DNA from: Cloacibacillus evryensis DSM 19522
Lineage (GTDB): Bacteria > Synergistota > Synergistia > Synergistales > Synergistaceae
Direction: 5' to 3'
Assembly (NCBI RefSeq): GCF_000585335.1
Contig: NZ_KK073872.1
Span: 1,198,501-1,262,500 of the forward strand
Length of the DNA: 64,000 nucleotides
Shown here: piece after piece, positions 49,868 to 60,086 of the stretch
How the letters are laid out: the number at the start of each line of letters is the position of its first letter
Numbering within the stretch: position 1 is the stretch's first letter
Program-made: the position numbers and the translations under genes
Notes under the pieces: model-generated
Seen by the model: the letters and a program-made list of their open reading frames with translations, nothing else
Told to the model about the DNA's origin: nothing
Databases searched by the model: none

Positions 49868-51778
49868 TTATTTTTTCATTAATATGCGCTTGTCGCCGAC
49901 CCGTCTGGTGATCCCCTTGCTGTCAAAGTATTCAAGCAGCGGCAGAGCGTATTTTCTGCTGCTGCCGGTCGCGTCGCGCACCGCGGCGAGCGTAATGTCG
50001 CCGGAAATATTTGCTAACTTTTCTTTGAAATCAGCCTCAATTTCAAGGAATAGAAGGAACGCGCCCGTTATGAGCGCGAGTTCTTTTTTCTCCTTGAGGT
50101 AGGCGATAATGCGTTTCATCTCTTCCGCGGTGAAGCCCAGGGCAGCCTGCGCCTCTTCGACGCTTGGCATGGAGTAACCCATTTTGACGGCGTATTTTTT
50201 CAGCGCCGTGACATTGGCGGAGAAAAGTTCCTCGTCAAAGGGCTCGAAGTTGGCGAGACGCGCCCGCTCGTCTTCAAATTTTATCACGCCCTGTTTTTCA
50301 AAGAGCGTGAGAAGTTCGCGGGTAAACTTCGTATCCTGCAAGTCAATGGCCTTTGCGCATTCTTCGGCGGGCATTCCCTTTCTCTCAGGGTGTTCCCTGT
50401 GGAAGGAGGCGAGGGCCTTTGCGAGCCCGGAGCCGAGTTCTTCCATTTTGCCCTTCGAGAGCAGGACGGCGCTGCCGCCGCGGATCACGCCGATCTCCCC
50501 CCTCGCCTCAAGCGGAGAGAGCGCGCGCATAAGCTCCGCGATGTTTATCTCGTTCATCCTCGCGGCGTCGGCCGCGTTTATCAGCCCTTTGTAGTTTATC
50601 AGCGCAAGCAGCCTCTCTTTTAGCTGCGGTTCTTCGGAGAGCCTGTCGAGATATTCCAGCAGGGCGGTCTTTGACTGCCTGTTTTTAGGGCGTTCGCCCG
50701 CGGGCATCAGTATCTTTCCGCCGGCCACCGTCACCAGCGGGCTGTATGTCCTCAGTATGAAGCAGCTGTTCATCGAGGCGACGACGGGGTCTTCCGTTAT
50801 CAACTGAGCCGCCGCGCTTTCGCCGGGAAGTATCTGTTCCCTGTCGAGCAGCGAGACACGGGTCACGGTGTCCGTGGTCCCCACGTGGAGCCTCAGCCTC
50901 TGCCAGTGTTTAAGCGGCTCGGCGGACGGCAGCAGCCTGATGCTGACGTCGAGGCACTTGGAGGCGGTGAAACAGTCTTTCGCCGTTACGACGTCCCCGC
51001 GTCCCACATCGCTGAGCGATATTCCAGCAAGGTTCACCGCGACGCGCTGTCCCGCCGTGGCGACGGAGACAGGCGCGCCGTGTACCTGTATGGAGCGTAC
51101 CTTTGAGGGGAAGCTCCGCGGCATCACCTCTACCTCGTCTCCCTCGCGGACTTCGCCGTTGATGGCCGTGCCGGTGACTACGGTGCCGAAGCCTGAGATG
51201 TGGAAAGCCCGGTCGACGGGGAGGAAGAAAGCGCCTTTGCGGCTCTTGGCGTCCGCCGTTTCTGTCATCCGCTGCAGCGCCTTTTTGAGTTCTTCGATGC
51301 CCGCTCCCGTGTAAGCGGAGACCGGTATGACCGGCTTATCGGCCAGAAATGTATCCGCAAGCAGCGATTTGGCGTCGTCCACCGCCATTTCGAGCATCTC
51401 TTCGTCGACGAGGTCTATTTTGTTGATAACTGTCAATCCGTTTTTTATGCCCAGCAGCGAGAGGATGGCCAGGTGTTCGCGCGTCTGCGGCATCACGCCG
51501 TCGTCGGCGGCGATGACGAGCATTACCGCGTCTACGCCCGCCGCTCCCGCCACCATTTGGCGGATGAATTTTTCATGTCCGGGAACGTCGACGATGCTTA
51601 TCGTCTGCCCCGACGGCAGGGTGAAGGGGGCAAAGCCCAGCTCGATCGTCATGCCGCGCTTTTTTTCCTCCGCTAGGCGGTCGCAGTCGACGTCGGTGAG
51701 GCGCTTTACGAGGGTCGTCTTGCCGTGGTCTATGTGTCCGGCTGTGCCGATGACAAATGGGTACTCGTTGTTGGCCAT
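49868..51778 (-). CDS. selB: Selenocysteine-specific elongation factor
   Basis: SelB delivers Sec-tRNA to UGA codons that carry a SECIS hairpin. The G domain has GTAGHIDHGKT (11-21), DVPGHEKF and NKID, followed by domains II/III and C-terminal winged helices that read the SECIS (636 aa in total). The ATG at 51778 lies 2 bases after the selA stop, so selA-selB form an operon. selD and tRNA-Sec are not in the window. Confidence 0.93.
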   Translation of the reverse strand: MANNEYPFVIGTAGHIDHGKTTLVKRLTDVDCDRLAEEKKRGMTIELGFAPFTLPSGQTISIVDVPGHEKFIRQMVAGAAGVDAVMLVIAADDGVMPQTREHLAILSLLGIKNGLTVINKIDLVDEEMLEMAVDDAKSLLADTFLADKPVIPVSAYTGAGIEELKKALQRMTETADAKSRKGAFFLPVDRAFHISGFGTVVTGTAINGEVREGDEVEVMPRSFPSKVRSIQVHGAPVSVATAGQRVAVNLAGISLSDVGRGDVVTAKDCFTASKCLDVSIRLLPSAEPLKHWQRLRLHVGTTDTVTRVSLLDREQILPGESAAAQLITEDPVVASMNSCFILRTYSPLVTVAGGKILMPAGERPKNRQSKTALLEYLDRLSEEPQLKERLLALINYKGLINAADAARMNEINIAELMRALSPLEARGEIGVIRGGSAVLLSKGKMEELGSGLAKALASFHREHPERKGMPAEECAKAIDLQDTKFTRELLTLFEKQGVIKFEDERARLANFEPFDEELFSANVTALKKYAVKMGYSMPSVEEAQAALGFTAEEMKRIIAYLKEKKELALITGAFLLFLEIEADFKEKLANISGDITLAAVRDATGSSRKYALPLLEYFDSKGITRRVGDKRILMKK

Positions 51779-51779
51779 A

Positions 51780-53213
51780 TCAGGCTCCGCGCTCCGACGG
51801 CATGTGGAGGATCTCGTCAAGGGCGTCGATGATCCGCCTGTCGTCTCCCGGCCGCATGGTGCGCAGGTGGAAGAGTACTTTGTCTTCGGCCGCGCCCGTG
51901 ATCACCGGATGGCTTCCCCGGCGCAGCTTTTCCGCGAGTTTGCCCGCGCTGCCCATCTCGGGCAGGCGCAGGGCCACCGCGTATCCCGCGAGCTCCGACT
52001 GCGGAAAGGTGCCTCCGCCCACGGTGTCGTTTACGGGGACGACTTCGATCATCAGCCGCTGTATCCTCGTGTTCTTAAAATAGCTCTTGAGCCGGCGGCT
52101 GAATCTCTTCGCATCCTCAAGCAGCTCCTCTTTGGTTTTAAAGATCATGTCCACCGTCGGTATCGCGCGGCCGTCCCCGCGCAGGTAGAGGCGCAGCGTC
52201 GCCTCGCAGGCGGCCAGCGTCATCTTGTCGACGCGCAGCGCGCGCAGCAGCTGATGCGATTTCAGTTTTTCTATCAGCTCTTTTTTACCGACGATCGCCC
52301 CGATCTGCGGGCCGCCGAGCAGTTTGTCGCCGGAGAAGGTGACGATGTCGCAGCCGGCTTTGAGCGATTCCGCGACGGTGGGGTCGTTTTCGCTTGAGAG
52401 TCCCGCCGCCGAGGTGTCTATCAGCATGCCGCTGCCGAGGTCCTCCATGAAGACCAGGCCGCGGGCGCGGGCGAGCGCCGCGAGTTCTTCGCGCGGCACG
52501 GCGGAGTGGAATCCCGTAACGCGGTAATTGGACGGATGCACCTTCAGGAGTACCGCGCATTCTTCCGTGATCGCCGTTTCGTAATCTTTGAGGTGCGTGC
52601 GGTTTGTCGTGCCGACCTCGACCATCCTTGTGCCGGAAAGGGCCATGATGTCCGGGATGCGGAAGGAGCCGCCGATCTCGACGAGTTCCCCGCGCGAGAC
52701 GACGGATTCTTTATCATTCGCGAGCGCCGAGAGGGCCAGGATCACCGCCGCCGCGTTGTTGTTGACGACGAGCGCCGCCTCCGCCCCCGTGAGGCGGCAG
52801 AGCAGCCATTCCACGTGGTTGTTGCGGTGGCCGCGCGCGCCCTCTTCGAGTGAATATTCAAGGGTGTTGTATGAGCCGGCGATCTCAAGGACCTCTTTTA
52901 CCGCCTCCTCCGCGAGCAGCGATCGTCCGAGGTTGGTGTGGATGACGACGCCGGTCGCGTTGACGACGCGGCGCAGGCTCGGCGTCGATTTTTTATCGAG
53001 CAGCCGCCTCGCGTCGTTTTCGATCGATTCAAAGTCGAAGGCCGTGTCTGGGTCTTTAAGTATCCTGGCGCGCTGGGCGGCGAGCAATTCGGTCAGCAGC
53101 AGCTTCACCGTCTCGCGTCCAAGTTTTTTTTCGTATCCGTCTATCCACGGCAGAGCCAGCAGCTTGTCCATGGAGGGGATGTTTCTCATTATCTTTTGAA
53201 TGTTCGCGTCCAA
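51780..53213 (-). CDS. selA: L-seryl-tRNA(Sec) selenium transferase
   Basis: SelA converts Ser-tRNA(Sec) to Sec-tRNA(Sec) with selenophosphate on PLP. The PLP lysine lies in FSGDKLLGGPQIG. RRVVNATGVVIHTNLGRSLL and the EYSLEEGARGHR segment near the active site are conserved. Length 477 aa. It is followed by selB. The pair implies that the organism makes selenoproteins, for example glycine/betaine reductase or formate dehydrogenase, outside this window. Confidence 0.95.
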   Translation of the reverse strand: MDANIQKIMRNIPSMDKLLALPWIDGYEKKLGRETVKLLLTELLAAQRARILKDPDTAFDFESIENDARRLLDKKSTPSLRRVVNATGVVIHTNLGRSLLAEEAVKEVLEIAGSYNTLEYSLEEGARGHRNNHVEWLLCRLTGAEAALVVNNNAAAVILALSALANDKESVVSRGELVEIGGSFRIPDIMALSGTRMVEVGTTNRTHLKDYETAITEECAVLLKVHPSNYRVTGFHSAVPREELAALARARGLVFMEDLGSGMLIDTSAAGLSSENDPTVAESLKAGCDIVTFSGDKLLGGPQIGAIVGKKELIEKLKSHQLLRALRVDKMTLAACEATLRLYLRGDGRAIPTVDMIFKTKEELLEDAKRFSRRLKSYFKNTRIQRLMIEVVPVNDTVGGGTFPQSELAGYAVALRLPEMGSAGKLAEKLRRGSHPVITGAAEDKVLFHLRTMRPGDDRRIIDALDEILHMPSERGA

Positions 53214-53279
53214 GGGAAGTCCTCCCTGTCATTTATATTGGTATTGACCACCTAATTGTATATGAAAATCCTGAAAAAG

Positions 53280-54389
53280 TTATATTATTTCAGACCAAAT
53301 CAGGTTTGCGACCCTCAGTCCCTTCCGGGTCAGCCTGATCCCCCGCCCGTCGTTCTCATAAAGGTCGCGGGGAAATTTTCGCAGCGACGCGGTCAGGGAA
53401 TCGAGGGCTTTTTCTCCGTACCTCTCCGTGAAAGCCGTCCTGTCGATGCCGGAGGTCATCCTTAACCCCAGCACCGCCGCCTCGCGCGCGCTTTTTTCAA
53501 GGGGGAGCCTTTCTTCCTCTTCGACCGGCAGCCGCCCTTTCGTCAGCTCCGCCGCGTATCGCCGCAGTTCGCCGAAGTTTTTATAGCGAAGCCCCGACAG
53601 ATAGCCGGCGGCCCCCGGCCCGGCTCCGAAGTATTCCCCCTCGCGCCAGTAGTTGATGTTGTGGCGGCTCTCGCGCCCCGGTTTCGCGAAGTTTGCGACC
53701 TCATACTGCGCGTAGCCCTTGCGCGGAAGGTACCACTGGGCCCACCGGTAGGCAGCGTATCCGTCGCCGAGGATCTTTTCATCGAGCGATCCCCACGGCG
53801 TGCCCTCCTCAAGCGACAGCTGGTAGAGCGATATATGATCCAGGCCGCAGCGCGCCGCCTCGCGCAGGGTGCGCCCCCAGTTGGCGAAGCTCTGATAGGG
53901 CAGCCCGAAGATAAAATCCGCGCTCACGGAGAAGCCGGAGGCGAGCGCCGCGGAGATCGCGCCGTGCGCCTGGCGCGGGCTGTGCAGCCGTCCCATCAGC
54001 GAGAGTTCGGCGTCGTCAAAGCTCTGTACGCCGATGCTGACGCGCGTCACACGCCAGTCGCGCCAGGTCAGCAGATGCTCAGCCCGCAGTGAATTTGGAT
54101 TCGCCTCGACCGTGACCTCCGCTTTCTGATCGAAGTCGAAGTACCTCTCTATAAGCTCCGTCAGCGCGAGCCATTGCGGCCCGGTGAGCGTTGTCGGCGT
54201 GCCGCCGCCGACGTAACAGGTCGCGAGCCTCGGCCTCTCCGCGGAGGAGAGGCGAAGCGAAAATTCGCGCTCCAGCATCGACAGCCAGAGCTCGCGCTCG
54301 CCCTCGCGCGGCACGGCGCTCTCAAAGGCGCAGTAATTGCATTTGCGTTCGCAAAACGGAACGTGGATATAGAGAGAACGACAGCTCAT
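53280..54389 (-). CDS. hemW: HemW-like radical SAM protein
   Basis: A 369-aa radical SAM protein with the CxxxCxxC motif CERKCNYC (Cys 13, 17, 20) and the extra cysteine-like position typical of HemW filled by Phe (CAF). GGGTPTTL, EANPNSL and GVQSFDD follow, as in HemN/HemW proteins. HemW binds heme and is thought to act as a heme chaperone rather than coproporphyrinogen oxidase. It lies directly after lepA, the common lepA-hemW order. The hairpins usual for a terminator are not evident at its end. Confidence 0.9.
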   Translation of the reverse strand: MSCRSLYIHVPFCERKCNYCAFESAVPREGERELWLSMLEREFSLRLSSAERPRLATCYVGGGTPTTLTGPQWLALTELIERYFDFDQKAEVTVEANPNSLRAEHLLTWRDWRVTRVSIGVQSFDDAELSLMGRLHSPRQAHGAISAALASGFSVSADFIFGLPYQSFANWGRTLREAARCGLDHISLYQLSLEEGTPWGSLDEKILGDGYAAYRWAQWYLPRKGYAQYEVANFAKPGRESRHNINYWREGEYFGAGPGAAGYLSGLRYKNFGELRRYAAELTKGRLPVEEEERLPLEKSAREAAVLGLRMTSGIDRTAFTERYGEKALDSLTASLRKFPRDLYENDGRGIRLTRKGLRVANLIWSEII

Positions 54390-54476
54390 GGAGTTACCTT
54401 TCTACCGGCCCCTGACACAGCGCCGCGGCCTGTGTCCGCCCGTGGCGCTGATGATGTTTATGATCGGCGGCGATCC

Positions 54477-56288
54477 CTATTTATCCTCGGCTTTGGTGAC
54501 GTCCATGAAGGCGAGGAACGCCTCCTGCGGTATGGAGACGCGCCCCACCTGCTTCATGCGCTTTTTGCCCTCTTTCTGCTTCTCGAGCAGCTTGCGTTTG
54601 CGGGTGATGTCGCCGCCGTAGCACTTGGCGAGAACGTCCTTGCGCACCGCCTTGATGTTCATGCGGACGATGACCTTCTTGCCGACCGCCGCCTGTACCG
54701 GCACCTCAAATAGCTGGCGCGGTATCAGCTCCTTGAGCTTGCCGACCACGGCGTGTCCGCGATGGTACGCCTGGTCCGCGTGGCAGATGAAGGAGAAGGC
54801 GTCGACCGGCTCCTCCTGGAGCAGCACGTCCACCTTGACGAGCTTCGAGGCGCGGAAACCCGTGTGGTCGTAGTCCAGCGAGGCGTAGCCGCGCGTGCAT
54901 GACTTGAGCCTGTCGTGGAAATCAAGGATGAATTCCGCGAGCGGCATGTCGTAGGTGAGGCGCACGCGCTCCGGCGTTATGTAATCCATCGAGACGTAGG
55001 TGCCGCGCTTGTCCTGGCAGAGCTGCATCGCCGCGCCGACGAACTGTTCGGGCATAAATATCGAGAGTTTTATGTATGGCTCGCGTATCTCCTCGATGCG
55101 GACGGGGTCGGGAAAGTCGGAGGGACGGTGCGCCTCGATGATCGAGCCGTCCGTCTGCACGATCTGATAGACGACGTTCGGCGCGGTCGCCACAAGGTCG
55201 ACGCCGAACTCGCGGTTCAGCCGCTCCTTCGCGATCTCCATGTGCAGCAGCCCGAGGAAGCCGCAGCGGAAGCCGAAGCCCAGCGCCGCGGAGTTCTCCG
55301 GTTCAAAGCTGATCGCAGAGTCGTTTATCTGTAATTTTTCCAGCGCCTCGCGCAGCTGGTTGATGTCCTCGCGCTCCACGGGGTAGAAGCCGCAGAAGAC
55401 GACCGGCTTCACCTTTTTATAACCCGCGAGCGGCGCGGAGGCGGGCTTCGCGCTGTCGGTTATCGTGTCGCCGACATGCGCTTCGTCGATCGTCTTTATG
55501 CTTGCGCAGATAAAACCGACCTCTCCGGGGCCGAGCCTCTCGACCTTCAGCATGTCGGGCTTGAATACGCCGACCTCGTCTATCTGGTAATCGCGCCCGG
55601 TCGCCATGAAGCGGACATTCTTCCCCGCCGCCAGCGTTCCGTTCATCACGCGGACATAGCAGATGACGCCCTTGTAGTTGTCATACACGGAATCAAAAAT
55701 GAGCGCCTGCAGCGGGGCCTCCGCCTCGCCGACCGGCGCGGGGACGTCGCGCACGATGCGCTCCAGCAGCTCTGGGATGCCCTCGCCGGTCTTTGCCGAG
55801 ACGGGGACCGCCTCTTCGGCGTTGATGCCGATTATCTCCTCGAGCTCGCGCTTCACCTGTTCCGGGTGGGCCGAGGGGAGGTCTATCTTGTTCAGGATCG
55901 GCACGAGCTCGAGGTCGAGGTCCGCGGCAAGATAGCTGTTCGCCACAGTCTGCGCCTCGACGCCCTGCGCCGCGTCGACGACCAGCACCGCCCCCTCGCA
56001 GGCCGCGAGCGAACGCGAGACCTCGTAGGAGAAGTCGACGTGTCCCGGGGTGTCGATGAGATTCAGGATATATTCCCTGCCGTCCTGCGCCAGATAGTTC
56101 ATCCGCACGGGAACGGACTTTATGGTGATGCCGCGCTCGCGTTCGATGTCGAGCCGGTCGAGCAGCTGCGCCTTCATGTTTCTCTTGTCTATCGTACCCG
56201 TCGCTTCGAGAAGCCGGTCCGAAAGCGTCGACTTTCCATGGTCGACGTGGGCGATGATGCTGAAATTCCTGATATTTTCCAATTTCAT
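54477..56288 (-). CDS. lepA: Elongation factor 4 (LepA)
   Basis: EF4 is a translational GTPase that acts on stalled or initiating ribosomes. [23 protein letters not shown] (G1), [16 protein letters not shown] (G3) and NKIDLP (G4) are intact, as is the unique C-terminal domain ([37 protein letters not shown]). The 603-aa length is standard. Confidence 0.97.
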   Translation of the reverse strand: MKLENIRNFSIIAHVDHGKSTLSDRLLEATGTIDKRNMKAQLLDRLDIERERGITIKSVPVRMNYLAQDGREYILNLIDTPGHVDFSYEVSRSLAACEGAVLVVDAAQGVEAQTVANSYLAADLDLELVPILNKIDLPSAHPEQVKRELEEIIGINAEEAVPVSAKTGEGIPELLERIVRDVPAPVGEAEAPLQALIFDSVYDNYKGVICYVRVMNGTLAAGKNVRFMATGRDYQIDEVGVFKPDMLKVERLGPGEVGFICASIKTIDEAHVGDTITDSAKPASAPLAGYKKVKPVVFCGFYPVEREDINQLREALEKLQINDSAISFEPENSAALGFGFRCGFLGLLHMEIAKERLNREFGVDLVATAPNVVYQIVQTDGSIIEAHRPSDFPDPVRIEEIREPYIKLSIFMPEQFVGAAMQLCQDKRGTYVSMDYITPERVRLTYDMPLAEFILDFHDRLKSCTRGYASLDYDHTGFRASKLVKVDVLLQEEPVDAFSFICHADQAYHRGHAVVGKLKELIPRQLFEVPVQAAVGKKVIVRMNIKAVRKDVLAKCYGGDITRKRKLLEKQKEGKKRMKQVGRVSIPQEAFLAFMDVTKAEDK

Positions 56289-56433
56289 TCGCGTAAATTC
56301 ACTCCCTCAAAATCACATTGTATTTTATCCGATAATGGCGGTGCAGGGCAATGTATAATTTTCCCAACTTAGATGTTAAAATACAAAGGCGGCCTCCGCG
56401 CCGCGAAAATTCCTACGAAAGCATGGACTGCAG

Positions 56434-57309
56434 ATGGCGGATAAACGGCATTTTATACATAACACCGATATTGGACAAAATTTTCTGATCGACCGCGGCG
56501 TCGTCGAGTTTATATTAAAAAGGTCGGAGCCGGCGGCCGGCGACGTCGTGCTTGAGATAGGCCCCGGCGACGGCATCCTTACGCGCGGTTTGCTGACGAC
56601 GCCGCTGGCGGCGCTTTATTCCGTCGAAGTCGACGACCGGCTGCGCGACGGCATTGAGAGGATCGCCGCGCACGACGGGAGGTACCGCTGCTTCTGGGGC
56701 GATGCGGTGCGGTTCGATTACGTGCGCGAACTGCCGGAGATGCCGGCAAAAATCATCGCGAACCTGCCATACCATATAACGACGCCTTTGATGTGGGCCT
56801 TCCTCGAACAACTGGTCCCGGATAAGACCGATTACATGCTGCTGATGGTGCAGTTGGAATCGGCGGAGCGCATCGCCTCTCCCGCCGGCCACCGCGAGCG
56901 CTCGCCGCTGGGAATAACCGTCGAGGCTATGGGCAGCGCGGAGATCGTCAGGAAGATCCCGCCGTCGGCCTTCAATCCGCAGCCGCGCGTGAACTCGGCG
57001 CTTATCGAAATAAAAATAGAGAGAAACAGGGAGCTGGCCAACGACCGGACCTGGCGCGGGCTGCTCGCGCGCTCCTTCACACAGCGCCGCAAGACCCTTG
57101 TGAACAACTGGACGGCGGGCTACGGCGGCAGCGGCGTGACGCGCGAGACGGCCCTTGAGATACTTGCCGCGCATGACCTGAGGGCGACCGCCCGCGCGGA
57201 GGAGCTTCCGCTTGAAAAATGGTTCGAGCTTGCGAAGGTACCGGAATTTCATCTGAAAAATAAAAAGAGCGGAGAACGGATAAATAAAGATGTTGTGGAA
57301 TCTCAATAA
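56434..57309 (+). CDS. rsmA: 16S rRNA (adenine1518/1519-N6)-dimethyltransferase
   Basis: RsmA (KsgA) dimethylates two adenines of the helix 45 loop late in 30S assembly. IGQNFLID (13-20), the SAM loop VLEIGPGDGILT and the target-base motif NLPYHITTP are present. Length 291 aa. It overlaps trmB by 20 nt and is divergent from lepA across a gap of about 145 bp. Confidence 0.95.
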   Translation: MADKRHFIHNTDIGQNFLIDRGVVEFILKRSEPAAGDVVLEIGPGDGILTRGLLTTPLAALYSVEVDDRLRDGIERIAAHDGRYRCFWGDAVRFDYVRELPEMPAKIIANLPYHITTPLMWAFLEQLVPDKTDYMLLMVQLESAERIASPAGHRERSPLGITVEAMGSAEIVRKIPPSAFNPQPRVNSALIEIKIERNRELANDRTWRGLLARSFTQRRKTLVNNWTAGYGGSGVTRETALEILAAHDLRATARAEELPLEKWFELAKVPEFHLKNKKSGERINKDVVESQ

Positions 57310-58225
57310 AGTCATAATCAGCCAAAACGACGGGCTGCCGGTCGACTGGCGCGGAATGTCGCCGTCTGGGCGCGTCCTTGTCGAGATCGGATTCGGCAAC
57401 GGGGAATTCCTCGAATTCCTCGCCGGCAGCAACCCCGACGCGCTCATCGTGGGCGTCGAGGTCTCCCAGTGGTGCGCCGCGAAGGGCGCGCGCCGGATAC
57501 TCGCCGCCGGCTATGAAAACGCGCGCGTGATGCACGGGGACGCCCGCTTTCTGCTGCGCCATTGCTTTGCGCCGGAGAGCGTGGAGCGCGTATACATGAA
57601 CTTTCCCTGCCCGTGGCCGAAGACGAGGCACGCCTCGCGCCGCGTCACGGTGCCGTCATTCGCCGATCTGATGAAATACCTCATCAGCCCCGGCGGCGCC
57701 TTAGAGCTCGCGACCGACGTCGATTGGTACGCGTTGGAGACGGCGGAAGTCTTTTCCGGAGATCCCGCCTTCCGCGCCGATCCCGTGGCGGTAAACCCGG
57801 CGCGCCCGTACGTGACGAAATACGAACGCAAATGGAAGGCGATGGGAAAGGATACCTGGCATTTGACGATACACAAGGATGTAAAACTTACGGAAAAACC
57901 GGCGGGGGAGGACGACTGGCCAATGGAATGTGAAGCGTCGACGAAAAAGAGCGTCAAAGAGGTCATAGATTCGCTGAAAGACTGCGAGGGAGAGGGAGTC
58001 GGCGGCAAAGGACACTGGGTGTTCCGCGACGCATTTCTCTCCGACGGCGGAGTGGGGCTGATGCTCGTCATCACCGCCGACGAAGAATTTGAACAGCATT
58101 TCTACCTCAAGGTGATCCCCAACCCGCGAGGCGTCACCATCAAAGTCGACTCCGTGGGACATCCCTACAGGACTCCGGCGATGAGGGCGGCGCTGCTGAA
58201 GGCGCTGGCCGCGGCTGAAAATTAA
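57290..58225 (+). CDS. trmB: tRNA (guanine46-N7)-methyltransferase with C-terminal extension
   Basis: TrmB methylates G46 of tRNAs. VEIGFGNGEFLEFLA (SAM loop, 31-45), FPCPWPKTRHASRR and TDVDWYA mark the family. The motif is usually FPDPWPK; here the Asp is Cys. At 311 aa it is about 90 residues longer than E. coli TrmB. The added C-terminal domain starts near residue 215 (EASTKKSVKEVIDSL), similar in extent to extensions seen in Aquifex/Thermotoga-type TrmB. Overlap with rsmA suggests coupled translation. Confidence 0.9.
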   Translation: MLWNLNKVIISQNDGLPVDWRGMSPSGRVLVEIGFGNGEFLEFLAGSNPDALIVGVEVSQWCAAKGARRILAAGYENARVMHGDARFLLRHCFAPESVERVYMNFPCPWPKTRHASRRVTVPSFADLMKYLISPGGALELATDVDWYALETAEVFSGDPAFRADPVAVNPARPYVTKYERKWKAMGKDTWHLTIHKDVKLTEKPAGEDDWPMECEASTKKSVKEVIDSLKDCEGEGVGGKGHWVFRDAFLSDGGVGLMLVITADEEFEQHFYLKVIPNPRGVTIKVDSVGHPYRTPAMRAALLKALAAAEN

Positions 58226-58269
58226 CGCCCTCGTTATCTTTGATAATATTTGTTTTCATACGATGTGAA

Positions 58270-58298
58270 AAAGGGCGGAGCGCGGTTGTTCCGCCCTT
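58270..58298 (-). terminator. Terminator between trmB and the MFS gene
   Basis: AAGGGCGGA and TCCGCCCTT form a 9-bp stem. The minus strand continues into TTTTTC, so it mainly ends the exporter gene; on the plus strand the T run is weak. Confidence 0.65.
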
Positions 58299-58312
58299 GC
58301 TAAAATTCAAGC

Positions 58313-59506
58313 CTATTTTTTGAGCAATTTTTTGCCTATATACAATAAAGTAACGAGCCACGGCAGGAAAGCGACGGCATTGAGCGTCGCCTGCAGCCCC
58401 GCGATGTCGGCGATGATGCCGACTGGCGTGACGAAGAGATTGGCGATGCCCCATGACACCCCGTTGGACAACGAGCTTACCATACTGCGGGAATCGGGGC
58501 AGCGTCTTTGCGCCATAGCCGTGGTAACCGGGGTGCTGGCCTGTAAAAAAGCAAATCCAACCATCAGCGAGAGCAGGCAAAAGAGATTCGAGGCATGGAG
58601 GCCGATGATGAGAAAGAGCGGGGAAGCGGCAAGCGCCCCGAAAAGCACCTTCTCGTCGCCGATCATATCTGCCAGCTTTCCTCCCACGATACCGGCGAAC
58701 GTCGCTGAAAGCGTGGCGGCAAATAGGACCATGCCGCCCATCGCGATGGTACTGCCGCGTGTGATGAGCAGCATCGGCAGGAATATCTTGATCGACTGGA
58801 AAACGGCGTCGCGGATGCTCGTTATCGAGACGATCCAGCCTACCCTGGAAATAAGATAACGCAGGTTGCGCAGGAACTGCGGGCGCTCGCCGGCCTCGCG
58901 GGCGGCTTCATCAGCCCGCCGTCCCATGCGGCGCCAGAGTGACAGGCAGACGCACGCCGCGACGGGAATGATGACGAGGGGAAAGCCCGGCTTGCCCAGC
59001 ATCGAGATCATAAAGACGACATATATCGGTCCGATGGCGCTGCCAAAACTGCCGCTGGCCTGAAAGAGCGAAAGATAAAAGGCGAGGGCGTTCTCACCCG
59101 CCGTCGCGCCGCATCTGCCCGTGCCCTGCGGATGAAAAAGCGCCGTCCCCACGCTCATCATCCCGACGAAGATGAAAGCCGTGCCGTAACTCGGCGAAAG
59201 GGGGAGCAGCGCCGCGCCCGTGACGGAGAGCAGCGGTCCCCAGACGGCGAACCACGGGCGTCTGAGCCTGTCGGCAAAGAAACCGAAGACCGGCTGTCCG
59301 AAAATATTCGTAATGCCGAAAAGCGCGTTCAAAAGCCCCGCCTGGCTCATCGTCAGCGAAATAGACTGTGCCAGCATCGGGATGATCGTCGGCAGCGCCG
59401 TCGAATGCATATCGTTGAGGCCGTGGAGAAAGATCACTCCGAACAGCGTGCGTTTGTTTCTCTTAGAAATGGCGCGGCAATCATTACAGGCGGCGGTCGA
59501 ATCCAT
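58313..59506 (-). CDS. MFS transporter, fosmidomycin-resistance (Fsr) type
   Basis: A 397-aa major-facilitator protein with twelve predicted helices. The first cytoplasmic loop FGFFADRLRRPW matches the MFS GxxxDRxGRR motif, and the start LHGLNDMHSTALPTIIPML resembles Fsr-like exporters. The ATG at 59506 has GGGGGAT upstream; ATG 59527 is an alternative. Substrate unknown. It is unrelated in function to the rRNA genes beside it. Confidence 0.82.
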   Translation of the reverse strand: MDSTAACNDCRAISKRNKRTLFGVIFLHGLNDMHSTALPTIIPMLAQSISLTMSQAGLLNALFGITNIFGQPVFGFFADRLRRPWFAVWGPLLSVTGAALLPLSPSYGTAFIFVGMMSVGTALFHPQGTGRCGATAGENALAFYLSLFQASGSFGSAIGPIYVVFMISMLGKPGFPLVIIPVAACVCLSLWRRMGRRADEAAREAGERPQFLRNLRYLISRVGWIVSITSIRDAVFQSIKIFLPMLLITRGSTIAMGGMVLFAATLSATFAGIVGGKLADMIGDEKVLFGALAASPLFLIIGLHASNLFCLLSLMVGFAFLQASTPVTTAMAQRRCPDSRSMVSSLSNGVSWGIANLFVTPVGIIADIAGLQATLNAVAFLPWLVTLLYIGKKLLKK

Positions 59507-59588
59507 AAAAAATCCCCCAATATCCATATATACATCAAAACTATCCGATATTATACTCTTTGTGTGAAACAGTGGGAGGAATAAGTTT

Positions 59589-60086
59589 ATGAAAGAAATG
59601 AGACCGACGACCGGCAAAGTGACGCTGGCGCTCTTCAATATATTGGGCAACATCCACGGCAGAAGCTTTCTCGACCTTTTTTCCGGCAGCGGCCAGATCG
59701 CTTTAACGGCGGCGAGGAAAGGGGCCGCGCCGGTCGTATCTGTCGAATCGGAGCGGAAGCGCCACGCCGAGATCGTCAAAAAAGCGCCCGCGGGGGTGAA
59801 ATGCCTCTGCTTCGACGTGCGCCGCGCCGTCGCCAGATTCGCGAAAAACGGCGAACGATTCGATATAATATTTGCCGACCCACCCTATAATTTAGGCTGG
59901 GGCGAAGAATTTCCCAAACTGATGGCGGCGAACGGGGAGATTTTAGCGCCGAACGGCGTTATAATCTTTGAACATTCCGAAGAGGAAGAGCCGGCCGCGA
60001 TGGACGAGGCGGAGTGGGAACGCGAAGACAGAAGATACGGCGGCACGGTACTGAGTTTCTACAGCAGGAGGAATAACGATGATTAG
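59589..60086 (+). CDS. rsmD: 16S rRNA (guanine966-N2)-methyltransferase, N-terminally short
   Basis: RsmD methylates G966 of 16S rRNA. RPTTGKVTLALFNIL (5-19), SFLDLFSGSGQIALTAARKGA (SAM) and DPPYNLGW (catalytic) are present. At 165 aa it lacks about 20 N-terminal residues found in typical RsmD (the GGxxxGR region); no upstream in-frame start is seen, so the short form seems real. It overlaps coaD by 8 nt, the common rsmD-coaD pair. Confidence 0.88.
   Translation: MKEMRPTTGKVTLALFNILGNIHGRSFLDLFSGSGQIALTAARKGAAPVVSVESERKRHAEIVKKAPAGVKCLCFDVRRAVARFAKNGERFDIIFADPPYNLGWGEEFPKLMAANGEILAPNGVIIFEHSEEEEPAAMDEAEWEREDRRYGGTVLSFYSRRNNDD

Noticed and set aside
51780-53213. Selenoproteins or SECIS elements within the window
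   Set aside because: I looked at the oxidoreductases and hydrogenase for in-frame TGA in place of catalytic cysteine; all recognised redox genes are open without TGA.
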